This document shows, piece by piece, positions 19,073-28,647 of a DNA stretch of 64,000 nt. Both the position numbers and the translations under genes were made by a program. The stretch spans positions 1 to 64,000 of the forward strand of contig JACJYE010000010.1 in assembly GCA_020636255.1 (NCBI GenBank). The letters run 5' to 3'. This stretch comes from Lewinellaceae bacterium (GTDB lineage: Bacteria > Bacteroidota > Bacteroidia > Chitinophagales > Saprospiraceae). The notes under the pieces were generated by a model, which saw only the letters and a program-made list of their open reading frames with translations, was not told the origin of the DNA and did not search any database. How positions within the stretch are numbered: position 1 is the first letter of the stretch; each line of letters starts with the position of its first letter.

Positions 19073-19957
19073 ATGGCCATTATCGACGGCAAAAAACTCG
19101 CCGGGGAGATCAGGGCGGAACTCGCCGGGCAGGTAGAAGAACTCGTAGCCAATGGGGGAAATGCGCCGCACCTGGCAGCAGTGTTGGTGGGCGACGACCC
19201 CGCCAGCCAGGTCTATGTCCGCAATAAGGTCCGGTCCTGTGAAAAGGCAGGTTTCCGCTCCACCCTCATTCGCAAACCGGCGGATGTCTCTGAAGCTGAG
19301 CTGCTTGCCATCGTCGATCAGCTCAACAACGATGCATCTGTCGACGGCTTTATCGTCCAGCTGCCTTTACCCCGGCATATCAACGAAGAAAAGGTGACGC
19401 TCGCTATCTACCCCGCAAAGGACGTCGATGGCTTCCACCCGGTTAATTTCGGCCGCATGGCCCAGGGGTTGCCTTGTTATCTCCCGGCCACCCCCGCCGG
19501 TATACTGGAGATGATCCGCCGTTATGACATCCCCACAGAAGGGAAAGAAGTGGTCGTCATCGGCCGGAGCAATATCGTCGGCACACCTATCAGTATACTG
19601 CTCTCCAGGAAAGACTATCCGGGTAACGCTACCGTTACGATCTGCCACAGCCGCACAAAAGGGCTGGAAAACCATACCCGCCGCGCCGATATCCTGATAG
19701 CCGCCATCGGTAGCCCGGAATTTGTAAAGGGCGATATGGTGAAAGAAGGCGTGGTGGTGATCGATGTCGGTATGAACCGGGTGGAGGAACCCGATACGGA
19801 AAAGGGCTACAGGCTTTGCGGTGACGTCCACTTCGATTCCGTCGCGCCGAAGGCCAGCCTCATTACCCCCGTGCCTGGCGGCGTAGGCCAGCTTACGGTG
19901 GTTTCCCTTTTGATCAATACGCTTAAAGCAGCCAGGCGGGAAGTTTATCGAACTTGA
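19073..19957 (+). CDS. folD: Methylenetetrahydrofolate dehydrogenase / methenyltetrahydrofolate cyclohydrolase
   Basis: FolD (294 residues) is the bifunctional enzyme linking 5,10-methylene-, methenyl- and 10-formyl-tetrahydrofolate, supplying one-carbon units for purines and formyl-Met. The catalytic tyrosine and lysine lie in SQVYVRNKVRSC (about residues 45-56). Conserved VQLPLPRHI, KDVDGFHPVN and the NAD(P)-binding GRSNIVGTPISILL follow, and the C-terminal PVPGGVGQLTVVSLL is intact. It appears to lead a short operon with the DinB-like gene (33-base gap) and prmA (39-base gap). Confidence 0.97.
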   Translation: MAIIDGKKLAGEIRAELAGQVEELVANGGNAPHLAAVLVGDDPASQVYVRNKVRSCEKAGFRSTLIRKPADVSEAELLAIVDQLNNDASVDGFIVQLPLPRHINEEKVTLAIYPAKDVDGFHPVNFGRMAQGLPCYLPATPAGILEMIRRYDIPTEGKEVVVIGRSNIVGTPISILLSRKDYPGNATVTICHSRTKGLENHTRRADILIAAIGSPEFVKGDMVKEGVVVIDVGMNRVEEPDTEKGYRLCGDVHFDSVAPKASLITPVPGGVGQLTVVSLLINTLKAARREVYRT

Positions 19958-19990
19958 CCCCGGCCCAGGCTGGCAATACCTGATTATAAA

Positions 19991-20530
19991 ATGGATTGTA
20001 AACAAGGAACGCAAAAGATCTGCCTGCAGATCACCCAACTGCTGGAAGAGGTGCCGGCCGATGCTTACGCCCGCCCGCTCGCAGTCTTTAACGGCTCTAC
20101 GCTGGGGCAGCATTTTCGCCATATCTTTGACTTTTACGACTGCCTCAACCGTTCCGCGGTAGCTGGAGTTGTAGACTACGCATCCCGTTTGCGTGACCCC
20201 CGCATCGAACTTGACCCTCATTACGCCCGTTCTCTTTTCGGGCAGATGGGCCAGCAATTGTCAGCCCTGGAAGATGGACAACACATCCAGGTGCGCGCTG
20301 ATTTTTCTTCCCAGCCAGGAGATAGCCGGCCCCTGTTGGCCTCTACCGTCGGCCGGGAACTGATGTTCGCCTACGACCATGCAATTCACCATCTGGCCCT
20401 CATTCGCATCGGCCTGGCAGAAGCATTGCCTGATATGCAACCAGACAAGAGCCTGGGGGTCGCGCCTTCTACGCTCAAACACAAGCCTGGCGGCCAGCTT
20501 CTCAGCCCTGCCAATGGGCAGAAGGGCTGA
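19991..20530 (+). CDS. DinB-like / metal-binding four-helix protein
   Basis: This 179-residue, mainly helical protein has histidines placed as in the DinB/YfiT superfamily: STLGQHFRHIFDF (about residues 36-48) and AYDHAIHHLALIRIG (about 127-141). They would together bind a metal ion. DinB-superfamily members include thiol transferases and many proteins of unknown role. The gene sits between folD and prmA in one orientation. The fold assignment rests on the histidine pattern and length; no substrate can be named. Confidence 0.68.
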   Translation: MDCKQGTQKICLQITQLLEEVPADAYARPLAVFNGSTLGQHFRHIFDFYDCLNRSAVAGVVDYASRLRDPRIELDPHYARSLFGQMGQQLSALEDGQHIQVRADFSSQPGDSRPLLASTVGRELMFAYDHAIHHLALIRIGLAEALPDMQPDKSLGVAPSTLKHKPGGQLLSPANGQKG

Positions 20531-20569
20531 ACCGGCCCAATAGCCGCTCTTTTCGCAAAGCTTTGTATC

Positions 20570-21391
20570 ATGGATTATTACTGTTTTGAGATAGCTGTTC
20601 CGGCCCCTATCCGGGAAATTGCCCTGGCCTTCCTGGCCGAATTGCCCTTTGACAGCTTCGAAGAGACGGCTGACGGGCTCAATGCTTACCTGCCGGCAGC
20701 AGAGAACCTGGATGAGGTGGAAAGCCGCCTGCCCGAGATCGCCGCCCGGCTGGCATTCCGCTACAAACGCAGGTTTATTCCCGCCGAGAACTGGAATGCA
20801 ACCTGGGAAGCTAATTTCCAACCTATTCGCATTGGCAACTTCTGCGAAATAAGGGCCAGTTTTCACCCTCAGGCCTCAGGCGTGGCTCACGAACTTATCA
20901 TCAACCCCCGGATGGCCTTCGGCACCGGCCATCACGCGACGACCTTCCTGATGATTGAACAAATGGAACAGGAGCTGTTTTCCGGCGCTACCGTCCTCGA
21001 TTTCGGCTGCGGCACCGGTATCCTGGCCATACTGGCGGAAAAGCTGGGCGCTGTATCTGTTGATGCAGTGGATATCGAAAAAGCAGCCTGGGAAAACACC
21101 GTCGAAAATGCCGGGATCAACGGCGCCAGCCGCATCCATGCCTATCATGGCACGCTTCAGGATGTCCCCGAATGTGCCTTCGATATCATTTTGGCAAATA
21201 TTAACAGAAACGTAATATTAAATAGCCTCCAGTCGTTATATGGGCGGCTTGCACCAGGTGGAGTCCTGCTTGTGTCCGGTATCCTTTTTGCCGATGAGAA
21301 CCTGGCCGTCGAACGGGCAGAAGGCGTTGGCCTGAAACTGAACCGGAAAGCCCGCAGGGAGGAATGGTGCTGCCTTCGTTTTGTTCGTTAA
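20570..21391 (+). CDS. prmA: Ribosomal protein L11 methyltransferase
   Basis: PrmA (273 residues) trimethylates ribosomal protein L11. The N-terminal substrate-recognition domain (about residues 1-90) leads through NPRMAFGTGHHATT to the SAM-binding motif TVLDFGCGTGILAI (about 141-154) and motif IV ILANINRNVI (about 206-215). Length and motifs agree with bacterial PrmA. It is the last gene of the folD-DinB-like-prmA run. A 110-base imperfect inverted repeat starts just after its stop. Confidence 0.95.
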   Translation: MDYYCFEIAVPAPIREIALAFLAELPFDSFEETADGLNAYLPAAENLDEVESRLPEIAARLAFRYKRRFIPAENWNATWEANFQPIRIGNFCEIRASFHPQASGVAHELIINPRMAFGTGHHATTFLMIEQMEQELFSGATVLDFGCGTGILAILAEKLGAVSVDAVDIEKAAWENTVENAGINGASRIHAYHGTLQDVPECAFDIILANINRNVILNSLQSLYGRLAPGGVLLVSGILFADENLAVERAEGVGLKLNRKARREEWCCLRFVR

Positions 21392-21392
21392 T

Positions 21393-21518
21393 AGCTCTGA
21401 GTAGTGTTCAAAAAATATGTTCTCCATTGGAGATTTTGCGATGTGGCTTGTCTTCCAGCTTTTCTAAAGCTCCAGTCTGCGCCACATCGCAAAATCGTCG
21501 AACTTATTTTTTGATGGC
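21393..21518. repeat. Imperfect inverted repeat (MITE-like or terminator) after prmA
   Basis: The inner arms 21432-21447 and 21481-21496 are perfectly complementary (16 bp, GATTTTGCGATGTGGC). Outside them, TCAAAAAATATGTTC near 21408-21422 pairs with GAACTTATTTTTTGA near 21500-21514 (14 of 15). The loop holds its own 6-bp hairpin (21457-21471). The 33 bases at 21393-21425 recur with 28 matches at 32902-32934. It could terminate the prmA operon, but its shared flank with a distant site suggests a small mobile or repetitive element. Confidence 0.7.
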
Positions 21519-21539
21519 TGCTTAATTCAAGTCTGGAAA

Positions 21540-24500
21540 ATGAGAAAGTTTTACCTGTTGTTGTGTGCCGTTTCCCTCCTTTGGGGCGTATCGAATGCCC
21601 AACGCCTCGAACGCTTTTCTGATGACCACGCCGAATTTCTGCGGCAACTCGAAGAATACATGACCGCCAGCAAGCGGCAGGCCCTCGAAGATGCGTACAA
21701 AGAATTCGCCCAGGTGTTCAACAGCGGCCTGTTCGATGCCGACCAGGCCAACCAGATCCTGCAGACCGGTAACGGTATGCTGGAACAGCGCATGATGGCC
21801 AGCCCATACTTCGAAAACTACCTGCAGGCGCTGGCTATGCTCCGCAATACCGACGACCCCAAACGGCGCTTCCAGGAGTGGCACCAGGTGCTGGGCCAGG
21901 TGCTGGCCGGTATTACCAACCGCCACCTGAAACCCTTTAACGATTTCGTGGAGTTCTCCATGTTGTTCTTTCAGAATCACGCCCTGCGTTATTCCGATTC
22001 AGGAGGTACATCATGGTATGCGCTTTCCAACGACTACCACTTCGCCTATGAGGAGGACAAACCCGTCGTGGTGTTCGATAAGCTCGACCTGATGGCCAGC
22101 CGCAAGCAGGATTCCATTTTCATATACCAGACTTCCGGGCGGTTCCTGCCTACGGAAGGGGTCTGGAAAGGCAAGGGTGGGCGCGTCACCTGGGAACGCC
22201 ATGGCCTCGGGCCTGAGGTTTATGCCGAACTCAGCAGCTATGAGTTCGAGATGATCAAGAGCCTTTACGAGGCCAAAGATGCTAAAATGCATTATCCCCT
22301 CTTCTTCGGCAACAGCGCCATCGCCGGTACGTTCAGCGATAAGCTCGTGGCAGAGAACGACGCTACGGGTGGTTCATTTCCCCGCTTCGAATCAAAGGAA
22401 CGCGTCCTGAAGATCGATAATATCGGGGAGGGTATCACCTATAAAGGGGGCTTCCGACTGAACGGTACGACCGTTTACGGTTTTGGCTCTAAAGACAACA
22501 AGGCCAGCATCCATATCGCAGATAAGAATAGCACGGCTTCTTTCCAGGCCTACTCCGAACTGTTTACCATTCGCCGCGAAGAACGCATTTCCGGGCAGGG
22601 CGTGGAAGGTATCCTGTATTTCGGGCAGGACTCCATCTACCACCCCTCCGTCGATATCCGCTTTGAGATCCCCGACAGGGAGCTGTCCTTGTCAAGAGGA
22701 GAGCGGGCCTCGGACCGCAACCCCTTCTTCAGCTCCTTGCACAAGGTCAATATCTACGCCGATAACATCATCGTATACCTCAACCAGGATTCCATAGCCA
22801 TAGGCAGAGAGAAGATACCCATCGTGCGAAAACCGGCAGTGCAGTTCGAGTCCTTTAACTTTTTTACGGAAAGAGATTATCAACAACTGCAGAACATCGC
22901 TTCGGTCAACCCCATTGCCGTGCTTAAAGTGCTGAGCGACCAGGAAGGCACGCGTTTCCTACCGGCCAGCGAGGTGGCCCTTAAGCTCAACCCCCGCTTT
23001 TCCATCGAAAATATCAAAAGCCTGTTATATGATATGGTGTCGAGGGGTTTTATCAACTACGACCCCGAGGCCGAAATGGTGGAGGTAAAGGATAAGGTCA
23101 TGTTATATGCCGACGCCCACCGCAACCGCACGGATTATGATGTGCTGCGCCTGGAATCGGTAACAGACAGCACCAACGCCATTATGAACCTGCGCGATAA
23201 TAACATCGACATTTCCGGCGTCGAATTCGTGGAGCTGAGTGAAAAACAGAAGGTGGCCTTTAAACCTCTTGGAAGCCGCCTCACCATGCTGAAAGGCCGC
23301 AACATGGATTTCGATGGCCAGGTTTTTGCAGGCTTCTCCAAAATGGAAGGCAAGGATTTCCATTTTGAATACGACCCCTTCCAGCTCAACCTGGACTCGA
23401 TCCGCTACTTCGACCTGTTCGTGCCGACCGGCAAAATGAACGACGGCCAGCCGGAAGCCCTTTCGATCGGTTCCCGTATAGAACACCTGACCGGCGTGCT
23501 GCTCATCGACGCGCCGTCCAATAAGTCGGGCCGGGAGGATATCCCTATGTTCCCCTCCATGCAGAGCAAAGACAACTCTTTTGTTTTTTACGATTACAAA
23601 AACACCCAGAACGGCGTCTATACCCGCGATTCCTTTTATTTTCAACTGGACCCATTCAGCTTCAACCACCTCGACTATTATACCCGGGAAGATGTGCTGT
23701 TCGACGGCACCTTATTTTCCGCAGATATTTTCCCCCCTTTTAAGGAACGCGTATCCCTGCAGGAGGACGAATCGCTCGGCTTTATCACCGATACCCCTGA
23801 AGGCGGTTATCCTGCTTACCAGAAAAAGGGCAATTTCGGCGGTAAGATCAGCCTGAGCAATAAGGGCCTGCTGGCCAAAGGCAAGGTGGAATACCTCGGC
23901 GCAGTGATCAATTCCGAGGATATCATTTTCATGCCCAAACAGATGCTGGCCAGCGCTGAGCGTTTCGACCTGGAAGAGAACCGGGACAAAGAAGTACCCA
24001 GGGCCCAGGGCTTCGACGTAAAGATCGACTGGAGGCCCTATCAGGATAGCATGTACATCAGGTCAAAAGAAGCGCCCTTCGCTTTGTTCCAGGAAGGGCA
24101 ACACACTTTGGAAGGCACCCTGATCCTCACCCCGGGCGGCCTGAAAGGCGATGGTATCTTCGACTGGGATAAGGCCACGCTAAGATCCCGTCTCTTTTCC
24201 TTCGGAGCGTTCTCTTCCAAGGCCGATACGACCAATGTGAAGATCAAAACCCAGGACCTCAAAGATATCGCACTGGAAACCAGCAACGTGAAAAGCGACG
24301 TTGATTTCGATGAACAGACGGCAACGTTTAAGGCCAACGACGAATTCCTGGAAACTACCCTGCCAGCTATCCAGTACAAAACCTCTATGAACGAGTTTAC
24401 CTGGGATATGGACGGCGAACTGATCACCTTTAAGTCGGACCCCACCAAGCCGGGCCGCTTCGTCTCCATCCATCCCGACCGCGACTCGCTTTTCTTTGAG

Positions 24501-26087
24501 GGGAGGGATGCTATCTACAGCCTTAGTGAGGACGAACTCCAGGTCGACGGCGTACCCTACATCATCGCTGCCGATGCTTTTATCTATCCCGATAGCGGGC
24601 ATGTGGAGATTGGCCGCGGAGGCGCTATGGCTACCCTCGAAAATGCAAAGATCATCGCCGATACGCAAAATAAAAACCACGTCATCAACCGCGCTACGGT
24701 CGACATCTCCGGTAAGCGCGTGTATAAGGCAACGGGCTTCTATGAATACAACATCGGCGACCGGCAGCAGGAGATCACCTTCGATAATATTGTCGGGCAG
24801 CCTGTTGGCAAAGGCGCATGGAGTGAAAAACGCGCCGTCACCCGCGCTACCGGCGAGGTGAAACCGGACGACAACTTCTATATCGACCATCGCACCGAGT
24901 TTCAGGGCACGATAAGCCTGGAAGCCGAATCCAAGAACCTGTCGTTCGAGGGCTTTGCGCGCCTCGATGCAGACAAGCTGCCGCATCGCTTTTGGTTTAC
25001 CGTCAGTTCCAAAGCGGATAAGAACGACCTTGCCATCAGTTTTGACGAACCCAAAAGCTTTGAAGGCGAACCGCTGGCCACCGGCTTTTTCCTGAGCAAG
25101 GGCACAGCCGAGGCCTACCCCCGCGTTATGATGCCCCTCTTTATGCGTAAAGACCGGCCGCTGCTCCCGGTTAAGGGCGTTTTTAAATACAATAGCGAAA
25201 GGGATTACTTTGTCTTCGGCGATTCCGCTCGCGTAACGAATAACAGCCTGATCGGCAACCAGCTCTTTTTCTACAACCGCGATGGGAAGGTAGAAGGGCA
25301 GGGGCGCTTCAATATCGGTTCGGGCCTGCAGTATGTAAAGGTGGACGCGGCCGGGGTAGCCCGCTCGAAATTCATCGAACCCCAGGAAGAAAATGAAGAG
25401 ATGATCGTCTCCGATACGGCTTCTCTGGCGCCATTGCCCACCAGAGAGGAAAAATATGAGCTGGACGCCGAATTCATGGCCGGGGTGAAAATGGCCGTAC
25501 CGGAAAAGCTCCTGAGGATCATGGTCACCGATATACAATCTATGAGCTTTGATGCTTCGTCCATCATTTACCTCAATGAGCTGGACTTCTTCCGGCCGGC
25601 GCTGCTCAACCTGCTACCGCAGGGCCGGGAAGCGGACGAAGCGCTGTCGAGCCTGGGGCTGGGCATTCTGGAGGTGCCGAAAAAGGTAAACCCCTATACC
25701 TTCCTGTTCAGCAAGTTGCCTATGAAATGGGACGTGGACTACCAGTCTTTCGTCTCCAAAGATAACAAGCTGGGAGTCGTGAGCATTGGAGGCGAGCCGA
25801 TCAATAAAATGCTGGAGTGTTATGTGGAGTTCAAAATGCCCACCAATGACGATGACCGCGTATACATTTATCTCAAATCCCCCAGCGAGTTGTTTTACTT
25901 CTTTGGCTATAAGCAGGGCATTCTGAGCGTGACGTCGAATAATCCTGCATTTATGGACGAACTGGCGAACATGAAGCCCAAGGACCGCATCTATAAAATG
26001 GAAGATGGTAATACCTATGAGATCCAGGATGTAGATGTGGGAACGGCCAGACAGTTCGTCAACCGGGTAAAAGCGGTAGGGCAGTAG
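21540..26087 (+). CDS. Large secreted protein of unknown function (1515 residues)
   Basis: I do not recognise a named family. The protein has a clear signal peptide (MRKFYLLLCAVSLLWGVSNA), a helical N-terminal region (about residues 20-160) rich in charged residues, and then a very long beta-rich body. In that body, strands often alternate short phrases such as GKISLSNKGLLAKGKVEYLG and LEGTLILTPGGLKGDGIFD, loosely like stacked beta-jellyroll or OstA/LptD-N-type repeats. There is no C-terminal T9SS domain, no lipobox and no second membrane segment, so it is probably periplasmic or associated with the outer membrane. It is transcribed in the direction of folD-prmA but separated by the inverted repeat. 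The structural comparison is a guess. Confidence 0.85.
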   Translation: MRKFYLLLCAVSLLWGVSNAQRLERFSDDHAEFLRQLEEYMTASKRQALEDAYKEFAQVFNSGLFDADQANQILQTGNGMLEQRMMASPYFENYLQALAMLRNTDDPKRRFQEWHQVLGQVLAGITNRHLKPFNDFVEFSMLFFQNHALRYSDSGGTSWYALSNDYHFAYEEDKPVVVFDKLDLMASRKQDSIFIYQTSGRFLPTEGVWKGKGGRVTWERHGLGPEVYAELSSYEFEMIKSLYEAKDAKMHYPLFFGNSAIAGTFSDKLVAENDATGGSFPRFESKERVLKIDNIGEGITYKGGFRLNGTTVYGFGSKDNKASIHIADKNSTASFQAYSELFTIRREERISGQGVEGILYFGQDSIYHPSVDIRFEIPDRELSLSRGERASDRNPFFSSLHKVNIYADNIIVYLNQDSIAIGREKIPIVRKPAVQFESFNFFTERDYQQLQNIASVNPIAVLKVLSDQEGTRFLPASEVALKLNPRFSIENIKSLLYDMVSRGFINYDPEAEMVEVKDKVMLYADAHRNRTDYDVLRLESVTDSTNAIMNLRDNNIDISGVEFVELSEKQKVAFKPLGSRLTMLKGRNMDFDGQVFAGFSKMEGKDFHFEYDPFQLNLDSIRYFDLFVPTGKMNDGQPEALSIGSRIEHLTGVLLIDAPSNKSGREDIPMFPSMQSKDNSFVFYDYKNTQNGVYTRDSFYFQLDPFSFNHLDYYTREDVLFDGTLFSADIFPPFKERVSLQEDESLGFITDTPEGGYPAYQKKGNFGGKISLSNKGLLAKGKVEYLGAVINSEDIIFMPKQMLASAERFDLEENRDKEVPRAQGFDVKIDWRPYQDSMYIRSKEAPFALFQEGQHTLEGTLILTPGGLKGDGIFDWDKATLRSRLFSFGAFSSKADTTNVKIKTQDLKDIALETSNVKSDVDFDEQTATFKANDEFLETTLPAIQYKTSMNEFTWDMDGELITFKSDPTKPGRFVSIHPDRDSLFFEGRDAIYSLSEDELQVDGVPYIIAADAFIYPDSGHVEIGRGGAMATLENAKIIADTQNKNHVINRATVDISGKRVYKATGFYEYNIGDRQQEITFDNIVGQPVGKGAWSEKRAVTRATGEVKPDDNFYIDHRTEFQGTISLEAESKNLSFEGFARLDADKLPHRFWFTVSSKADKNDLAISFDEPKSFEGEPLATGFFLSKGTAEAYPRVMMPLFMRKDRPLLPVKGVFKYNSERDYFVFGDSARVTNNSLIGNQLFFYNRDGKVEGQGRFNIGSGLQYVKVDAAGVARSKFIEPQEENEEMIVSDTASLAPLPTREEKYELDAEFMAGVKMAVPEKLLRIMVTDIQSMSFDASSIIYLNELDFFRPALLNLLPQGREADEALSSLGLGILEVPKKVNPYTFLFSKLPMKWDVDYQSFVSKDNKLGVVSIGGEPINKMLECYVEFKMPTNDDDRVYIYLKSPSELFYFFGYKQGILSVTSNNPAFMDELANMKPKDRIYKMEDGNTYEIQDVDVGTARQFVNRVKAVGQ

Positions 26088-26171
26088 GCGCGTACTGACA
26101 AAAATCATCTGGCAAATGCCTGATCTGCCCTATAATTGGCGGATGCATTGTTAAAACTGCCCCCGGGCAGG

Positions 26172-26348
26172 ATGGTTAAACGAAAAACTAAACGCCTTAT
26201 GTACTTGCTCGACCTATTTCAAGCCAAAGTCGCTTTCCTGGCCATGGTGGTTGCACTCGTCGTCATACCAGCCTGGATCCTTATTGTAGCTTTCACCAAA
26301 AAGAAAGGCAAGGCCGACAGTGTAGATGCTCCGGATAGCGGAGAATAA
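26172..26348 (+). CDS. Small single-span membrane protein
   Basis: A 58-residue ORF has a basic N-terminus (MVKRKTKRLMY), one hydrophobic segment (about residues 17-38, KVAFLAMVVALVVIPAWILI) and a lysine-rich then acidic tail ending DAPDSGE. The ATG at 26172 was chosen; an ATG at 26199 and a TTG at 26136 are alternatives. It lies 84 bases after the 1515-residue gene and 120 before the desaturase. No function can be given. It could be spurious, but the membrane segment with positive-inside flanks looks real. Confidence 0.5.
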   Translation: MVKRKTKRLMYLLDLFQAKVAFLAMVVALVVIPAWILIVAFTKKKGKADSVDAPDSGE

Positions 26349-26468
26349 CCTGCGGCCTAAGCCGCTGTAAAAGCGGGCATAGTAGCGGAATGGCCGATAA
26401 AATTTCCGCTGGCCGAAGCATTTCCGGTTTTGCGTTTTATCTTTGCCCTTACTTTTTCATGTTAACCA

Positions 26469-27566
26469 ATGAGTATGACTATTCAGGATATAAAATTTAA
26501 CCGGAACGACCAGCGGAACTTTATGGCTGAGCTTCGCCAAAAGGTGAACCTTTATTTCCAGGAGCATAACATCAGCCGTTATGCCAATCGGAAAATGGTG
26601 GTCAAAACGGTGGCCCTTATCGCTGCTTTTGCCACGCTTTACGGCATACTGGTCAGCGGGCGCGTATCTCACCCCTGGTTGCTGATCCTGTTGTGGGGCC
26701 TTATGGCCATCGCTACGGCCGGCATAGGCTTCTCTATTATGCACGATGCTAACCACGGTGCGTATTCCCGGAACAAATTCGTAAATACGACACTGGGGTA
26801 CCTGCTTAATTTCATTGGCGGCAATGCGCTCAACTGGCGGATACAGCACAATGTATTGCACCACTCCTTTACCAATGTCAGCGGCATGGATGAGGATATC
26901 GACGCGGGCAAGATCCTGCGCTTCTCTCCTCATCAGGAGCGCTATTGGTTCCATCGCTTTCAGCACATCTACGCCTGGGTATTCTACGGCATGATGACCT
27001 TTATGTGGATCACCACAAAGGATATCCGCCAGCTCATCCGCTACTCCAAAATGGGCCTGCTTTCTACACAGGGTGTAAGCTTCAGCTGGGCGCTGGTGGA
27101 ACTTGTCGTGACCAAACTGTTGTACTACGGATACCTCCTCGTCATCCCTATGATCATGCTGGATATTCCCTGGTATATGACCCTTTTGTTCTTTTCCATG
27201 ATGCACTTCATCCTGGGCTTCATGACCGCCTGTGTATTCCAGACGGCGCACGTTGTGGATGACGCGGCTTACCCGATCCCGGATGATGCCGGCAACCTGG
27301 AGAATAGCTGGGCAGTCCACCAGCTGCTCACTACTACCAACTTTGCGCCGAAGAGCCGCATCATGTCGTGGTTTATTGGTGGCCTGAACTATCAGATCGA
27401 ACACCACCTGTTCCCGAACATTTGCCACATACATTACCCGAAGCTTTCCCGCATCGTCCGGGAAACCGCCGAAAGGTTTGGCTTGCCTTATCACGTACAG
27501 CCTACCTTCCTGATTGCCCTGGGTAATCACGCCAAGATGCTCCGGCAGCTGGGCAGGGCCGACTGA
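26469..27566 (+). CDS. Membrane fatty acid desaturase (acyl-CoA/front-end type)
   Basis: This 365-residue integral membrane di-iron desaturase has its three histidine boxes: HDANHG (about residue 92), HNVLHH (about 127) and the QxxHH type QIEHH (about 308). The glutamine in the third box is characteristic of front-end and linoleoyl-CoA-like desaturases, but there is no fused cytochrome b5 domain. Four hydrophobic helices surround the boxes (about 43-80 and 185-235). It would introduce a double bond into membrane fatty acids and need an external electron donor. TATCTTTG at 26438-26445 matches the -7 box, 24 bases before the start. Regiospecificity is unknown. Confidence 0.92.
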   Translation: MSMTIQDIKFNRNDQRNFMAELRQKVNLYFQEHNISRYANRKMVVKTVALIAAFATLYGILVSGRVSHPWLLILLWGLMAIATAGIGFSIMHDANHGAYSRNKFVNTTLGYLLNFIGGNALNWRIQHNVLHHSFTNVSGMDEDIDAGKILRFSPHQERYWFHRFQHIYAWVFYGMMTFMWITTKDIRQLIRYSKMGLLSTQGVSFSWALVELVVTKLLYYGYLLVIPMIMLDIPWYMTLLFFSMMHFILGFMTACVFQTAHVVDDAAYPIPDDAGNLENSWAVHQLLTTTNFAPKSRIMSWFIGGLNYQIEHHLFPNICHIHYPKLSRIVRETAERFGLPYHVQPTFLIALGNHAKMLRQLGRAD

Positions 27567-27654
27567 AGGGCGCGCCTTTCGGCGGCCCATCAGCCATAAT
27601 GGATGCCCCTTTCTCAGCGCCCCTGATTGCTTCTGCGGGCTTCAAAACCCGGTT

Positions 27655-28647
27655 ATGGATTTCATCGATTTGCCCAAAGTTGAATTACATCTGCATCTGG
27701 ATTGCTCTCTGAGTTATGAAGTGGTTTCCCGTATAGACCCTTCTATTACGCTGGACGATTATTGCCGTGATTTTATAGCTCCGGTACAGTGCCACAGCCT
27801 TGCAGAATATCTCGTCCATGCCGAACACGGTATCCGGCTGATGCAAACGATAAGCCAGCTGGAATGGGTGACGCTCGGCCTGCTACAGCAATTGCAGGCT
27901 GAGAACGTCAGGTATGCGGAGATCCGTTTTGCCCCGTTACTTCACACCCGGAAAGGGCTTACGCCGGCCGAAGTCGTTGAGGCCGTATCCCGCGCACTCG
28001 TTCAGGGAATGGCTGAAACGGGTGTCGAGGCAAGGCTTATCTTGTGCACGCTACGCCATTTCACCGAAGCGCAAAGTATGGAGACGGCTTACCTGACGGA
28101 GCAGTTTCACGGAGATATCGTTGTAGGATTTGATATCGCCGGTGACGAAGCTGGGTTTCCGGTTGATAACCACATCGCCGCTTTCAGGTATGTCACAGCA
28201 AAAGGAATCCCCTCTACGGCTCATGCTGGTGAAGCACGAGGGCCGGAGAGCGTCAGGGAAGTGTTGGCACATTTCCATCCGAAACGCCTGGGACACGGCG
28301 TTCGTTCTGTAGAGGACCCGGGCCTGCTGGACGGCCTGAAAAGCCGGAACATCCATTTGGAAATATGCCCTACCAGCAATGTTCAGACGGCGATCTATGG
28401 CGATGTGTGCAGCCATGCAGTGAACGGGCTCTACCAAAAGGGTTTTTCCCTGAACATTAACACGGACGGCAGAACTATTTCCAACATTACACTTACAGAG
28501 GAATACAATAACCTTCACCGCTGTTTTGGTTGGGGAAAAGAAGATTTTCTGCGCACCAACTTAATGGCCCTCGATGCCGCTTTTATCCCTCCACCCCTGA
28601 AGGAGAAGCTCAAAGCCGAGCTTCGGGAGGCCTATATGGCCTCATGA
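27655..28647 (+). CDS. add: Adenosine deaminase
   Basis: This 330-residue member of the adenosine/AMP deaminase family converts adenosine to inosine for purine salvage. It shows KVELHLHLDCS (zinc histidines), the HAGE motif in STAHAGEARGPE, the catalytic histidine in RLGHGVRS, EICPTSNVQT, and NINTDGRTISN where many family members have NTDDP or NTDNR. The ATG at 27655 begins exactly where the family begins (MDFIDLPKVELH). The 47 upstream in-frame codons overlap the desaturase gene and are unlike protein. It converges on a CBS-domain gene and overlaps it by 6 bases. Confidence 0.9.
   Translation: MDFIDLPKVELHLHLDCSLSYEVVSRIDPSITLDDYCRDFIAPVQCHSLAEYLVHAEHGIRLMQTISQLEWVTLGLLQQLQAENVRYAEIRFAPLLHTRKGLTPAEVVEAVSRALVQGMAETGVEARLILCTLRHFTEAQSMETAYLTEQFHGDIVVGFDIAGDEAGFPVDNHIAAFRYVTAKGIPSTAHAGEARGPESVREVLAHFHPKRLGHGVRSVEDPGLLDGLKSRNIHLEICPTSNVQTAIYGDVCSHAVNGLYQKGFSLNINTDGRTISNITLTEEYNNLHRCFGWGKEDFLRTNLMALDAAFIPPPLKEKLKAELREAYMAS

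Noticed and set aside
24180..25538. 452-residue minus-strand open frame opposite the 1515-residue gene
   Set aside because: Its translation has no recognisable motifs and unusual composition, while the plus-strand gene is continuous with a signal peptide.
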